Positions 41,984-54,031 of a stretch of 64,000 bases of DNA are shown one piece after another. How positions within the stretch are numbered: the first letter of the stretch is position 1; each line of letters begins with the position of its first letter. The DNA comes from Aphanomyces cochlioides (Eukaryota > Oomycota > Saprolegniomycetes > Saprolegniales > Verrucalvaceae). Both the position numbers and the translations under genes were made by a program. The notes beneath the pieces were generated by a model. The model worked only from the letters and a program-made list of their open reading frames with translations. It did no database searches and had not been told where the DNA came from. Location: NCBI GenBank assembly GCA_019828595.1, contig JAHQRK010000016.1, positions 1,054,001 to 1,118,000 on the forward strand, in the 5' to 3' direction.

Positions 41984-42919
41984 CTAAATTGGCCGATGCT
42001 GTCGTCTAGGCATCGTAGACTCTACAAGGACGACCATGAGACCATTGCACCGAGGGAGAAACTCATACACTTCGTTTTGATAACTCGATCCGCTCGCCGC
42101 TGCATCTGCATGGGATTGGTACTTGAGCACTTCGTTCTTGTTGAGTTCCAAGACTTTGCGGAAGTTGCGCCCGACGACCTTTTGCAGCGATTCGTTGGTT
42201 GCCGTCTTGGTCCACACGGCAATGCGATCTTGGGCTTTTCGTACGCTCACGACAGCACCACAGAGATCGTCGTCATCTTCGAGGCATTCACCAATCAAGG
42301 CGAGCATCTACGCACAACAAAAAACGAACGGCCATGAGGACTTTGGTGAGGGAAGAAATCATACCGTGTGCATCCACGCATCGTCCAAACGAGCGCGACG
42401 TTGGCGGGAGTTCGTGAGCACCCACTTGCCACCTTTAGCGTTGATCGGGTCTTCCCACATCGGTCGAATGCCTTGTTTGAAGAGATGGTAATTGCTACCA
42501 CTGGCGAGTTTCGTCGGCGGCAAAATGTTGTTAAACATGCTACGCACATCAGCGTCATCATCATGATCCGATTCCACAGTCAGATTCAGCAAACGTACCA
42601 CCAGAAATCTTCCACGGTGTCAAATGTGTAGACCGTCTTGAGATTTTCTTCCCACGACTCGTTTGGGAGTTTCTTCTTGGGGTTGTCGTACCAGAGAACC
42701 CATCGATGTTGCAGCGGATGCTACGGCCGATCAAGTCAAGCGACAAACCTAACGAAAGCGTACCTTGACGATTGGTTCCGACGGCGTTGGCGGCACTTCT
42801 GTCACGGCATTCGAGGCCTCGGCGTCGCTCTGGGCCGCCACTACAGGCTTCGATTCGTCGTCCGACATGGCGTCTTTGGTTGGGTTTGGCAATTGTTGGT
42901 CAGAACCGACGTCGTCCAT
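41984..42919 (-). CDS. EIF4E: Eukaryotic translation initiation factor 4E
   Basis: Exons 42919-42764, 42720-42599, 42539-42365 and 42307-41984 join in phase (introns of 43, 59 and 57 nt), giving 258 residues. After a flexible acidic N-terminus come the eIF4E landmarks HRWVLWYDNPKK, ESWEENLKTVYTFDTVEDFW, the cap-contacting Trp-Glu in PMWEDPINAKGGKW, and VVSVRKAQDRIAVWTK with the Arg and Trp that flank the cap phosphates. It binds the mRNA 5' cap and recruits eIF4G through the dorsal face. The C-terminal extension (PRCNGLMVVLVEST...) is longer than in typical eIF4E and could reflect an unspliced or alternative end. Confidence 0.93.
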
Positions 42920-43057
42920 AATTTGGGGTTTATTTTATTTCGACTCTGCCAAAGTTTACAAATTCCAAGTCGAAATTAATTCCGAAATTAATCATTCAAT
43001 TAAATTCGATTTATTTTTTCTGTATTTTCATCGAACGCACTTAGCATCAATGACAGG

Positions 43058-46000
43058 TCAACCAAACAAAATGGGAATGACCTCGCGGTAGTTGATTCTC
43101 CCCGCCGAGCGACGCTCCAGCTGCGTCTTTTCGCGCGTGGAAACCTACAAGTAAAGCCTATTGAGTGCTCCAACGGCGGCAATACGTACCTCAATGCCAA
43201 GGCGAGTCAGGGCGTCGAAAAAGCTCGTCGAATCGATCTCGCTGGTGAAGTCGGCGTCGTGGGCGACGCAAGCCAGCCCAAGATCTTTGGCCAGAAGCCC
43301 CTTGGATCGTATCCTCGGCTTCAATGCTGTCCAGAGGTCATCGTTGCCTTGAGAACGTATTCTCTCGACGACTGCGCTCATATCAATCTTGGATTTGTCG
43401 TCTTTGGAGCCGAAATGATCCACCAGACGTTGCCACAGCTGTCGCGTCATGGTGACGCCGTGCTTTTCAAAGAGACGCTCGACTTGCGCTCTCTCCATGT
43501 GGCTGATCTTGTCTGGAAGATCTGCAAGCGGCCGTAGCGTTGTCAGAAGCGTCGACAGACTCTCGCTGCGGATTGCGTCGTACAGTCGATCCAGATCGAT
43601 GCGTCCGTGATGTCCAAACGCTTCCAGGACTGTCGCGACTTCGTCCTTGTCAATATGGACGCCTAGATCTTCCAAAGCAGCGCGGAATCGTGCCGCGGAC
43701 ATTGTCTTGTCGGCGGAATCCTCCAAGTCGTGGCGCAGTCGAGCCTACATGGTGGATTTCGAGACTGTCGTGGGATTGTAACGTACAACAACATTGCCAC
43801 CTTGACCACCGTCGTCTTGGAGCTTGGCCAGGACGTGCGGTATGACGTGGCGCTCTGTGGACGCTGCGGGAAACGCATCCGCCATGAGTTTGCGGTAGTC
43901 AATCAGTCGTAGCTTGTCCTCGTGGTCGTCGTGGCTTGGATATCGCAGCACCAACTCCCTCACTTGTTCAGGCGTGAGGACAAGGCCCATGTGCTTCATG
44001 GAGAGGAAAAAGTCAGCGACGGGCAGCGTGCCGTCATGCTTGGCGTCTGCAGCTTCCAGGACATCTCGGGGCGATCCTTTGAACTCTCGCAGCGCTCGCA
44101 GCGTCACGTCGACGACAGAACTCGCTTCACATGTCGTCGGGCGACCACTGGCGAGAACGCGCAGGACAAGTTTGTACGACAACTCGCCCGTCTTGGAGCG
44201 GTTCACGTCGAAGAGATGCTGCAGCCGCACGACGTCCGACCGACTCAACGCAATGCCAAACGAGCTCAAAGTCGCCGTGAAGACTGGCGCAGCCACGACG
44301 CCGCGGCCTGCAGAGTCGGCGGACGCTAGAGCATGCGAGAGACTTGTAAATGTCGACGGAGCGCTCCATGCTGCGGTCGTCAGGCGGTCGAGCAAGTCGT
44401 GGCGGTGCGGATCCAGGACGAAAGCGTCGAATTCAACGCGGGAAAGCACATTGGGCGTCCGCAAGACTGCCATGTCGTCAAAGACCGCTTGGATTTCAGC
44501 TGGAGACCTAAAGAAACGCGTCAAATGAGCGGCGGCCATGGCGAGATGGACGTACGCGTCAAAGCGCAGCGCGACAAGACCCGCCGTGAAGCTTTCCAGC
44601 GTCAGGAACCCAATGTCGCCGCGGTCAAAGTGTCGGAACGCGGCGGTGAGACTAGCGTACGGCAGTGGCGCGGTCACGTCGAGGTTGGCTTTGCGACGAA
44701 TACGCAGACAGAGCGCTTCAGCGAGCTGCCACACTGTGGACGGACTTTGCCGCCGTCGACAGCGTTGTCGCGCGGCATGGAGCATGCGAATGTAGTCGAT
44801 TCCTGGCGATGACGGCGGGCGGAACCCTCGGATCAAATGGCCGACATGGGCTAATCCTTGGTCCACGACGACGTTCATGCCAAGCTGGACGAGCGCTTGC
44901 TTGACGTGCTCCGGGGAGAGAGCACCCTTCCAGTCGCTGTCGTACTGGTCAAAGAGCTTGCGGTAGTCCACGCCTTGGTCGACCGCGCGCTCGAGGAGCG
45001 TTCCAAGGACATGTAAGCTCTGGTCGAGGTCCAACTTGCCGCCGTCTACTGCCGCCGCTGGAGCCGCCGCCGCGATGTCTGGCGCTTGGAATTGCCCGAG
45101 GAACGACTCGAGTTCGGCGAAAGCGACTTGGTTGTCGTGCTCGGGACGCTCGAACGTGTGGAGGAAGAGCTTGGCGACGTCGATAAAGTCGTCCGAGGGC
45201 ATGCTCTTGATGAGAAGACGCTCGGCCTTGGCGCGCGAGACGTGAAGTCGTCCTTTGGCGAGTTTGTGGAGCTGACGGAGCCACGCCGTGTACTCTTCCG
45301 GCGCCGTGCAGGCTTTGTGATGGATAAACTCCCGCGCGAGCTCTCGGTGCTTCTCGCGCTGCGTCGCCTTGTCCATGCCGTCGTTTCCGTCCGCGCGGAG
45401 ATGATGCTTGAGGAATTTCATGTAGTCGAGCTCGTTGTCGGCTGTTGTAAACTCGGCAAAGATCGCGCGGACGTCGGCGGCGTCGAGTTGCACGCCGAGT
45501 TTGCGCCAGACGAGATGGAAGATCTCCTGCTCGACCACGCCGCTGTGGTTGCCGTCGTATGCTTTGAACATGGCGACGACTTGGTTGGATTGCTTGGCGA
45601 CGACGCTGCGCAGCGCCGCGAGCACCGTCGGGAGATCTGTCTTGGCTTGACTTTGTCGACTAGTAGCGTCGCTTTCATGGACGTCCAAGTGGAAAAACGC
45701 CACGGGATTGATCGCGTCGTTGAAGTGCGCATCGACGTGGTCCAACACGACACGCATCTCGACGGCGTTGAGCGGCAATTGCAAGGTTTCCAACGCGACG
45801 GCGGCAAAAATCCGACGGGAAACTGCATCGGGGGACGGCGATGAGAAGGCTTGGAGCCATTCCTTGACCAAGTCCGTCATGGAGACGCCGCGCGCCTTGG
45901 ATTGCGTCTGGACATGCCGCTGGAGCTTCGCTTGGACGGAGCGGTAGGAAATCTCAGTGGGCCACTCGCTCCATGCCAGGAACGCATTGTACTGAACGCC

Positions 46001-49000
46001 GCCGCCGGTGTAGAAATGCCGCGCGATGTGCGTCAAGCTCGTCGTGGAGAGAATAAAGCCCGCTTTGTGTAGCACGGCGACAAACTCGGAGACTTGGAGA
46101 GCGCCCGACTTGGCCCAGTCGTAGCGCGTCAACGCCCGCAAGAGCGTCATGGCGTCCGTCGCGACGAAGCGTCTCGAGTTCCAAGCGAGTTGCTGTAGAA
46201 CGCTCAAGTCGATCGGCTCGACAGGCGGCACATGGACGACTTTGGACTCCGCGGCGATGAATTTCCACATGGCAGATGGAGCGACGGCGCCAACACGCGC
46301 GGGATCCAGCGCCTGCCATGCGATCGTTTGCTCTGCGATCGATAGCTCGACGTTGGTTTGCTTCCACAGCATCCCGAGCTGCAGTTTGGTCATGCTGGCG
46401 TCGCCCAGTTGCGTCAGTGCCACCTACGACATCCATGGAGCGGGTCGACGTACGCCGGCAGTACCTGAATCGCACGGAGCGTCGGATGCGGAAGGTTTTC
46501 AAAGCGAGCGCGGAGTTTCTCGAGCGCGACGGCCATCGGTTGCGACTGGACAAAGTCGAAGAACGCGCGCACGTCGACGCCAAGGCCATGCACGTTGAAA
46601 AGCTCGAGGATCAACTGCGTCTGCGGCAACGACAAGTGCGAACAACGCGCTCGGAGACATGCGGCAAAGCGCGGAAACGCCACCACTTCGTCGGCAGCGT
46701 CGTTGGTGAACGCTGCCCAGTCGTCGTCCTACGGAGATCCGAGTCAAGATGCCGCCGACGGACGCAATGTACCTGGAGCTGAATCGTCTCGATGAGTTTG
46801 ATCAACGGCGGCGGCTTGGCCTCCCCGCACGTAAAGATGAAATGCAGGAGCGGCGCAAACATGACGCGGTTCGATTCCGTCCGGAAGCGCTGGACAAGGC
46901 ACTGGAGATGGAGCGGCTTCAAGCAGAGCGGCGTGAGCACATGCGTCATTTGCTTGATGGTGAGCATGCCTTTGACCGCCAACGACTCGCATGTCTGGAC
47001 GAATTGCTTTTGAATCGCGTCGGTCACTTCAAACGTCGCGCTGAGGAACGCTTCGACGTCCAGGAGCGTCACAGTCGACGACGCAGAGAGTTGGGGCGCT
47101 CTTGGAGCGTCATGGAGATCGCGGCGGTGACGACGGAACGATCGAAAGCGCTGCTGGATCACACGCGCGGCTCGATGGTTTGGCAACGACGGGACAACTC
47201 GCGGCATGTCCAGCACGAAGCTCTTGTGACTCGCGTCGGCGGCCATCTTCATGCGTTGATGGAATGCCGCTTTGCGCTGCTCGAATTCCGTCGCGGCCGA
47301 CATTTTCCCCGCCTTGGACGTTGATTTCACCGTCGTCGATGCCGCCTTGATTGCATCTTGTGGCTCGATGATTTCCTCGACGGTGTCAACATCTCGTTGG
47401 ATCTTTAGCGTTGCCGCTGCTGTCGCTGACGCCGTCGTCGGTGGATCTTTACCTGATCGAGCGGTGGTTGGAGCTGAAGAAGCAGCCGTCAGCGCTTGTC
47501 TTGCTTCTTCTTCATGAGGATCGTAGAGATGAAAGCCAAGAACGCCAAGTCCGCGCTTGAACTCTGCGCGGCTGACGTATCCGCAGTGCGTCGGATCGTA
47601 TCGCTCGAACGGCGCGAGAACTTTGTGCCGTTCGCGCGCTCCGAGTTCGAATTGCCTCAGTGTGTCGCGGCACTTTTGAGCGACGAAGCGCGTATGACAC
47701 GACGGCGACGGATCGATGTGGACCCACAGCTCGGCGGTGTGGAGGAAGCCATTGAGGTCGCCGAGGCCGTCCGCCAGCACTTGGACTTGACTCGGCGAGA
47801 CGACGATGCCGGCATGCTGCTGCAAGGTGTGGGCGATCTCTGTCTTGGCATAAATTGGCTTGGGCAGTCTCTCCGCCGTCGTTGACTGCATGGACGCTTG
47901 AATCGCGCTGACGACTTCGAGGAACAACGACGTCGTCACGGCGGAAGCATGCGCATATCGGAGGAATGCTTTGTAGTTGACGCGGCCGTCGTTGAGCAAG
48001 CCAAACGTCGACATGAGTTCATGGACGTCTGTGAGCGTCAATGCGTTCATTTGACTCGCCAACGCCGACGACGCGCCGCCCGTCGCGACTTGGAACGGGT
48101 TCTTCCATTCGAGATGGACGCGCAGCTCTCCGACGACGTTGTCGTCGCCTCTTGATGCCGTCGCGCGATTGTTCGTGATGGCAAACCAGCCATCGATCGC
48201 ATCGCCAGCAACGAGAGCCTTGAGGGGAATCTCCGCGACGCCAAGGACGCCCGGCCCGAGCGGGGACAAGTTGACGTCGTCGTCCATCGCGTGGTTGTCG
48301 TCAAAGACCGTGCAGCGGAGCGAAACCTTCTTGAAGAACTGCTTGAGGCACGCATCGACGCTGAGCGTGAACCTGTGCGTCGCGCTTGTGCTGCCTTCAA
48401 ACGACGGCGCGCCGGAATGCGCCACGATGTCCGTGAAGACGTCGGGAAAGCCGAGGAGTTGGTAGTGGACGTACGCGCTTGGCGGTTCTCCCGACGGCGT
48501 GAAGAGTTTCCGGCACGCAAGGATGGAGATCTACCACGACGACGTCAACAATGCAACACTGCAACGAGGTACTTGGAGATCATTGAGTGGTCCAGAGAGA
48601 TCGTCGTACGCAACGTCGAGAGCTGCCGCCGCGGCGGTCGAATTGTCATCTTGATGTGCGGTCAGGAACGCTCGATCACCAGGATACGATTGGAGATGGA
48701 GCTGCCAGATCTCGCTCAGCGGAATCGCAAGACGAATGACAAGATGGAGCGTGCCCAGGATCGCGTTTGTCGTCACGTGACGCACAGGCACGGCGTTGTC
48801 GTGGAGAGCGCCTTTGGAATGCAAGAGTTTGTCGAGTCGCAGCGCGGTCTTCCCGACGACGTGGAACTCGCCTTTGATGGCTTGATGTACTTCGAGAGCG
48901 AGCGTTTCCGACGCCAAATAGCGCAGGAAGAACGCGTCCGCAGTAATCTACGCAGGAGCAGCCATGAGCATGAGCTCTCGCGTTCGTGGAGAGAGAGGGA

Positions 49001-51266
49001 GACCTTGTACGTCGCGGCAAAGTTGTACCGCGGCTTGCTTCCCATGACGAGCGACGTCGACTGCGACTCAAAGTCGAAAAAGTCGCACAGGACGAACGTG
49101 CAGCCCGTGCCGTTGATGTACTTGGCGTCGAATTGCGCTTGGACGATCCAAAGCTCCATCAAGTTGTCGCCTAGACACTGCCCGTGAAATCTTCATTCCA
49201 GTGCCGTGGCGTGCGTACCTGCGGCGAGATCCACGGCGGCGAAATCCAGCGCGGGGACGTCGTTCTCTGGCTCGCAGCCTGGAAGCAACAGCGTGTCGTC
49301 ATCGTCGCCAAAGGCGTTGAGACGTCCCCGCGACGACGCTTGCAAGTCCTTGACGCGCATGTACTTGAGTTGACGGAGCTGCGCTTCCAACTGCGCGATC
49401 TTGCGCAGTCGTTGGTCGGCGACAAGCTCGAGTTCGTCAATCTTGCGGCGGAGCGTGTCCTGCGCGGCTTCCTTCCGCGTCACGAGCTCTTCGATCTCAA
49501 ACGTGAGCTCGCGGTTGATGCTCGTCTGTGCGTGGAGCATCTTCTCGCACCGCTCAAGCTCTTGCGTCGACGTCAAGTGCGCGATCTGAAGGCGGTGGAC
49601 TTTGCGACGGAGGTACGTGATGCTAGCGCCACGACTGCATCAACTTCGGACCGTCCAGGAGCGTCTACCTGTTGCTGTCTTCGCCATCTTGGTCTTCCAG
49701 GAACTCGACATGCGATGGATCCTGACCTCTGCGCATGACGACAGGGAGCGCCGCGGACATTGGCGGTGGACGATCAAAGTCGGCCATGGCTTGCGGCGGC
49801 GGAATTGTGATCCGCATTGGACTTGTCGATCGACTCATGCCTTCTTTCCGCGGTGGTGGAGGCTCCTGCTGCTGTTGTTTGTGCGCTGGCGACGGCGGTC
49901 GCTGGAGCACGGGCTGGCCGCCTTGAGGACGACTGCGCTCTTCGTCGAGGAGCTGCTTGACCCGGAGGAATTCCTGATCGACATGCTCCTTGGCCTGCTT
50001 GACGAGGCGGACGTTCGTCTGGAGCTCTTGGATCGCCGCGACGTGCTTTTGGTTCTCTCCCCTGAGCGCGTCAATCTGCGCGAGCTGCTGCTTGACTTGC
50101 GTCTCGAGCGCGACGATCTTATCAATGCGCTCCTTGCGCTGGAACGCGTCGTTGATGAATGGACTTTCACACAACGACGTCATGCGCTCCTCCAACTTTT
50201 GATTCTACGACACACTCAGCGCGCTCGGCGAAAAAGATGGACGTACTTGCGTCCGCAGCATGTCGAGCTCGTCGCGCATGTCTTTGGCTTTGGCGACTTT
50301 CTTCTCGAGCTCTTCCCGGACAACATGCGCTTCCTCGAGCTCGGACCGTAGGCGGTGGATCACGCGGTTGAACTTGTCCATCTGCTCGAGCGTCTTCTCC
50401 TACATGCGAGCCGTCAAATGACGAGGAAACAGCGCGGCGCCGTGCCTGGATCTCCCGCTCCGCCATTGCTTTCGACTCGAGATTGTCGTAGCGAGCGTTT
50501 AAAATGACCAACTGAGCCTGCCGGTCGCGGAGCTCGCGCTGGAGCCGCTCCATGTCGGCGTGGACTGTTGTCGATGCGCCGTCGTTGTTGTGCGCATGGT
50601 CGGTATACGCCGCTAAGGACTCCTTCAGCTCGGTGTTTTCACGCCCCAGCTGGACAAGTTGCCGCTCGGCCGTCACAAGACGAGCTTTCAGCGCCGCTTC
50701 CAGCGAGATGTCCTTGGATCCATGGTGGAACTCGCGCGCAGCCTTTGAAAAGTGATCGAGCGTCTTGGTCTGGTTGCTGTGGCTAGCCTCCATGCGCTTG
50801 ACAGCCACGCGTGGCGATTTCCTCTTGGCAGGAACGACAGCCGCGCGGTGTTTCTCCGTCAAGTATCGGTGGTGTTGGGCCATCTCTTGGGTCTTGCGAC
50901 GCAGCGCGGCATTCTCCCGCCGAAGTTCGTCAATGAACTTTTCCGTCTCGATGTCGCGCTTGTGGCCTCCTTTTGCTACGTCAACGACACGGCGTCAGCT
51001 AGAAAGGATGCGCTCCTACGTACGTGGCGAGTCGGCTTCCGGCGTCGCCTCTTTGGTCTTGCGCTTGAGCGTCTCCTCGACGATGGCCAACTTGGTGAAC
51101 ATGCTACATATCAAGCATGAGACTGCTGCGATGATGGAGAGTTGGCGGCGACTCCTTACCGTTTGATCGTGGCTTCCTGCTCATTCTTCTTCTTCTTGAG
51201 GGCCAAGTACTCTTCCTTGAGGCCCAAATACTTGTCCTCGAGCTCTTGCTGCCTCGCGTCCGCCAT
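43058..51266 (-). CDS. RPGRIP1L-like ciliary protein fused to EF-hand repeats (2,550 aa)
   Basis: Thirteen exons join without a single phase error: 51266-51160, 51103-51024, 50975-50446, 50399-50247, 50204-49669, 49622-49219, 49170-49004, 48947-48573, 48530-46773, 46728-46465, 46423-43787, 43744-43190 and 43144-43058 (introns 41-56 nt; the third is GC-AG). Residues 1-600 are coiled coil, opening ELEDKYLGLKEEYLALKKKK like RPGRIP1L. About 605-760 is a C2 domain (NLMELWIVQAQFDAKYINGT ... SLVMGSKPRYNFAATYK), and about 785-930 is a second C2 (ISILACRKLFTPSGEPPSAY). From about 950 on lie many degenerate EF-hand pairs (for example YDGNHSGVVEQEIF, ADAKHDGTLPVADFF), as in EFCAB6. RPGRIP1L organises the ciliary transition zone. 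The C-terminal EF-hand array is not part of the animal protein as I know it. Calcium binding is uncertain because few loops keep all ligands. Confidence 0.88.
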
Positions 51267-52077
51267 GTCGGCAGCGCGAAAGGTCACGAAAAGATCCAAA
51301 CTCGATTGGTGGAAATCGGAATTCCCCAACATTGACATCTTCCAAGAGGTCGGCCAATTCCGCCATGAATGCGCCGGTGCAAATCGCTCAGCTGTCCTTC
51401 CAAGGGTTAGATGGACGACTTGCACGCACGTGGAAGGGACTTGGAATTCTGCGGTTCTTGTAGTCCATGGGGGAGCCAATATCTCGTTCTCCAAGACATC
51501 AAGATCGACGTGGATGTCACAACAACCCTCCCTTGCCGATGAACGGCGCGGCTATCAGCAGCTCGATACACTGGAGGACGACGAAAAGAGGAGATGCATC
51601 AAGAGCAAAGAGTGACGAAGAGACGCACCGACGAGTTTCTTCCCATGGATTGCAGTGGTGATGTCCTGACAAGATGATCGCTCAACCTGCGACCTATGAC
51701 ATGTTCAAGGGGGTTCAATGGATCTCCAGCGTGCTCTCAACCTCGACAGCGCATTCTCCTTGGCTTTGGCAAGTCCCCGACCGTGAATATGGCTCTGCCG
51801 AGGACGTTTATCGATGATTTGCTGCTCCATGTGCACTTGCAGATCCACTTCAACGTGCATATCTTTGTGCCGTCGTTCGAAATTCTGAGGGTCCACCCCA
51901 GAGAGCGTCGGTCGACGAGGAGAAGAAATGCACAGACTTGCGAATGTCCATGCGATGGCGCGCGTGGTGTCCTTGCCATCCTCCTGTGAGTCTTTCCCCT
52001 GTCATAGTTGATCATCACTGATGTTGTACACGTGCATTATGGCTTGGAATAAATAAACGACAGGACTATCAACATGG
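51267..52077. other. Intergenic, possible small ORF
   Basis: The stretch 51675-51818 reads a 47-codon plus-strand frame (MIAQPATYDMFKGVQWISSV...) ending at a stop; it matches nothing I know. A minus-strand frame at 51705-51896 is also plausible by composition. Neither is supported enough to call as a gene. Confidence 0.3.
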
Positions 52078-52824
52078 CTACACGACGAACAAGACACGAC
52101 TTCCGCGGATGATGAGCATTTCGACTCTCCGCGGCGTTGTCACTTGCATGGGCGCTCGGTCGATCGTTCCATCTGCCTGGCCGATGACTTGTGGCTCGCT
52201 TTGGTCGAACGAGACTTTTTTCGGGCTCTCTGATGTCCTGTCGGTAGAATTTGCACAGTTCAACGCCGCGATGATCGCCGCGTCGATCGAGAGCCGCTGT
52301 ATCCTCTTGAAGAGTTCATAGATCGACGCGTCAGACTGGTCAAATCCACGTTCCGTGGCGCGGGGATATTCCCGCAGCATGCTCGAGAGCCACTTGTTTT
52401 GTCTTTGAAAATGCGCCAATTTGTCGGCCAGGTCGAGTTTGGTTGCGTCGATGAGGTCGGCGATCGCTTGGTGCGGGCGGTCGACGTTGCTGCCGACGAG
52501 TTTAATCCGAAGACCCGTCTTGGCTTTGAGCCACGCGGCGGCGATCAATGGCATATCCTGGCACGTGGCCATCCACCGCTTGATAAACTTTTCACACGGC
52601 GAGATGAGTGGTTTGTGTGCATGCGCGAGCATGGCGACTTCGTCGAGGATGACCGCGACTTCATGTAGTGCGATCGGGAGCTCACTGTAGCTCTCAAGGC
52701 ATTGGCGTTTTAGCTTGAACGACAGCGCAAGCGACGCTGCAGACGGTAGTAGTGCGTCAAGCATGAGGGAAATCCACAAATGGAGAAAGGCATGCGCATG
52801 TTTTTGCATGTGGCGGCGGTGCAA
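52078..52824 (-). CDS. Unrecognised protein, paralogue A of a tandem pair
   Basis: The predicted protein is 248 residues if the first ATG is used; the conserved part begins near MLDALLPSAASLALSFKLKR, so a later ATG may be the true start. It is mostly alpha-helical and aligns along its length with the gene at 54032-54895. Shared blocks include VAVILDEVAMLAHAHKPLI, AAWLKAKTGLRIKLV, ERGFDQSDASIYELFKRIQR and the C-terminal EMLIIRGSRVLFVV. A possible SLiM-like site, KKVSF, is conserved (RRVSF in the paralogue), fitting a KVxF-type PP1-docking motif. No known family is recognised. Confidence 0.65.
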   Translation of the reverse strand: MHRRHMQKHAHAFLHLWISLMLDALLPSAASLALSFKLKRQCLESYSELPIALHEVAVILDEVAMLAHAHKPLISPCEKFIKRWMATCQDMPLIAAAWLKAKTGLRIKLVGSNVDRPHQAIADLIDATKLDLADKLAHFQRQNKWLSSMLREYPRATERGFDQSDASIYELFKRIQRLSIDAAIIAALNCANSTDRTSESPKKVSFDQSEPQVIGQADGTIDRAPMQVTTPRRVEMLIIRGSRVLFVV

Positions 52825-54031
52825 AAAACACGCGCAACGGTCTCGAAGATTGGGATTGGTTCACAAAGTAACGGACACCCAAGCAAGTCATCTGACATCC
52901 GTCGATCCGTCCGATGGTCGGCGCTCGCTGCTGCTTAGCTCTCCGCTCTCCGCCTCCCTCGCTGCGGAATGCCAAGTGAGCTAAGAGCGGCAGATCGTCG
53001 ACGACTGCGTGGGTTTATGCGCAATCGATCGTGGAATCGAGAATCGAACCATGAGGAAGATTAAACGCCGCAGCGAAATGGGAAACCGTCGGCGCATAAA
53101 CATGCTGGCTCGTTGAAGATCCATCTCTTGCATCTCCGACGAGGCGCCGCATAGACCATCCATCTCATGGCGGTCGAGATGTGTTCTGTCCGTCCCGATG
53201 CTAGGCGAAATTCTCTGCTGAAGTCGGTCCTTGCCGCTGCGCATTCGATGATCGAGGACAAATGCTGCGTGGCTCCATAGAAAAGCACCGAGAAGATATT
53301 TATCACACGTTTGAAATGTCCATCGTCCTTTGAATTCCTTCCATGGGGACCTCAAGACGACGGCGCTGGCGCGATGCAAGAGTGTGCATGAAGATAGAGA
53401 GAGAGCAAATGAAGGAATCTATTGAGATCGTTGGCTACACGATCGCTGACAAGTTGGTGGCGGTGGATTTATACACGCGCGTGTGTAGTTAGTAATATCA
53501 CACGGCTGAAATGTCCATCGAGATGTCCCCCGCGGCGGCGCTTCCAAACGAGCGCATGCAACATGCTCGCGACTATGAATACGAGAGCGATCCTGCAATC
53601 AAATCTTTCTAGCTTTTGGACTTCAAAGTTGTCCATGTGTTGAAAAACATGGATCTTATCTTAAAACGACAGTCGGATCCCAGCTCTAGAGCACATAAAA
53701 AGGCATGCGCAAGATGAAGGTTTCCCTGATATTCTCTCTCCTCGACTTCTTTCATGGGCTCGACATCGTTTCGAAGACTCAGCACCGCCATAAGATGGAG
53801 ATTTCACTTGCGAGGGCTCGCACGTTTACTTGTCCGTGTAGGCTCGAAGATCCGACGACAGATCTCTTCCAACAGAGAAAATATGCAGCGAAATGGAATC
53901 GATCGAGATATTCCAAGGACAAGAGGCATATTGGCGCCGATGGATGGAGGATATGCAATCTTTTATTTTGCATTATGGACAAAACGGCAAGCGCTACAGC
54001 TCAGGATAAATAGTCTTCTAACACGCACACA
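52825..54031. other. Intergenic between paralogues
   Basis: No convincing gene. A short repeat, TGAAATGTCCATCG, occurs at about 53310 and 53507. A minus-strand frame at 52981-53379 has no recognisable content. It may hold upstream sequence of paralogue A and the decayed 3' flank of the duplication. Confidence 0.35.

Noticed and set aside
43914..47885. Several 80-250-codon plus-strand frames
   Set aside because: Antisense to the 13-exon RPGRIP1L-like gene, whose frame is supported by domains and splice phases.
51696..52018. Frames near 51.7-52.0 kb as a small gene
   Set aside because: Both strands are open for about 60-90 codons with no domain or splice support; left as unresolved.
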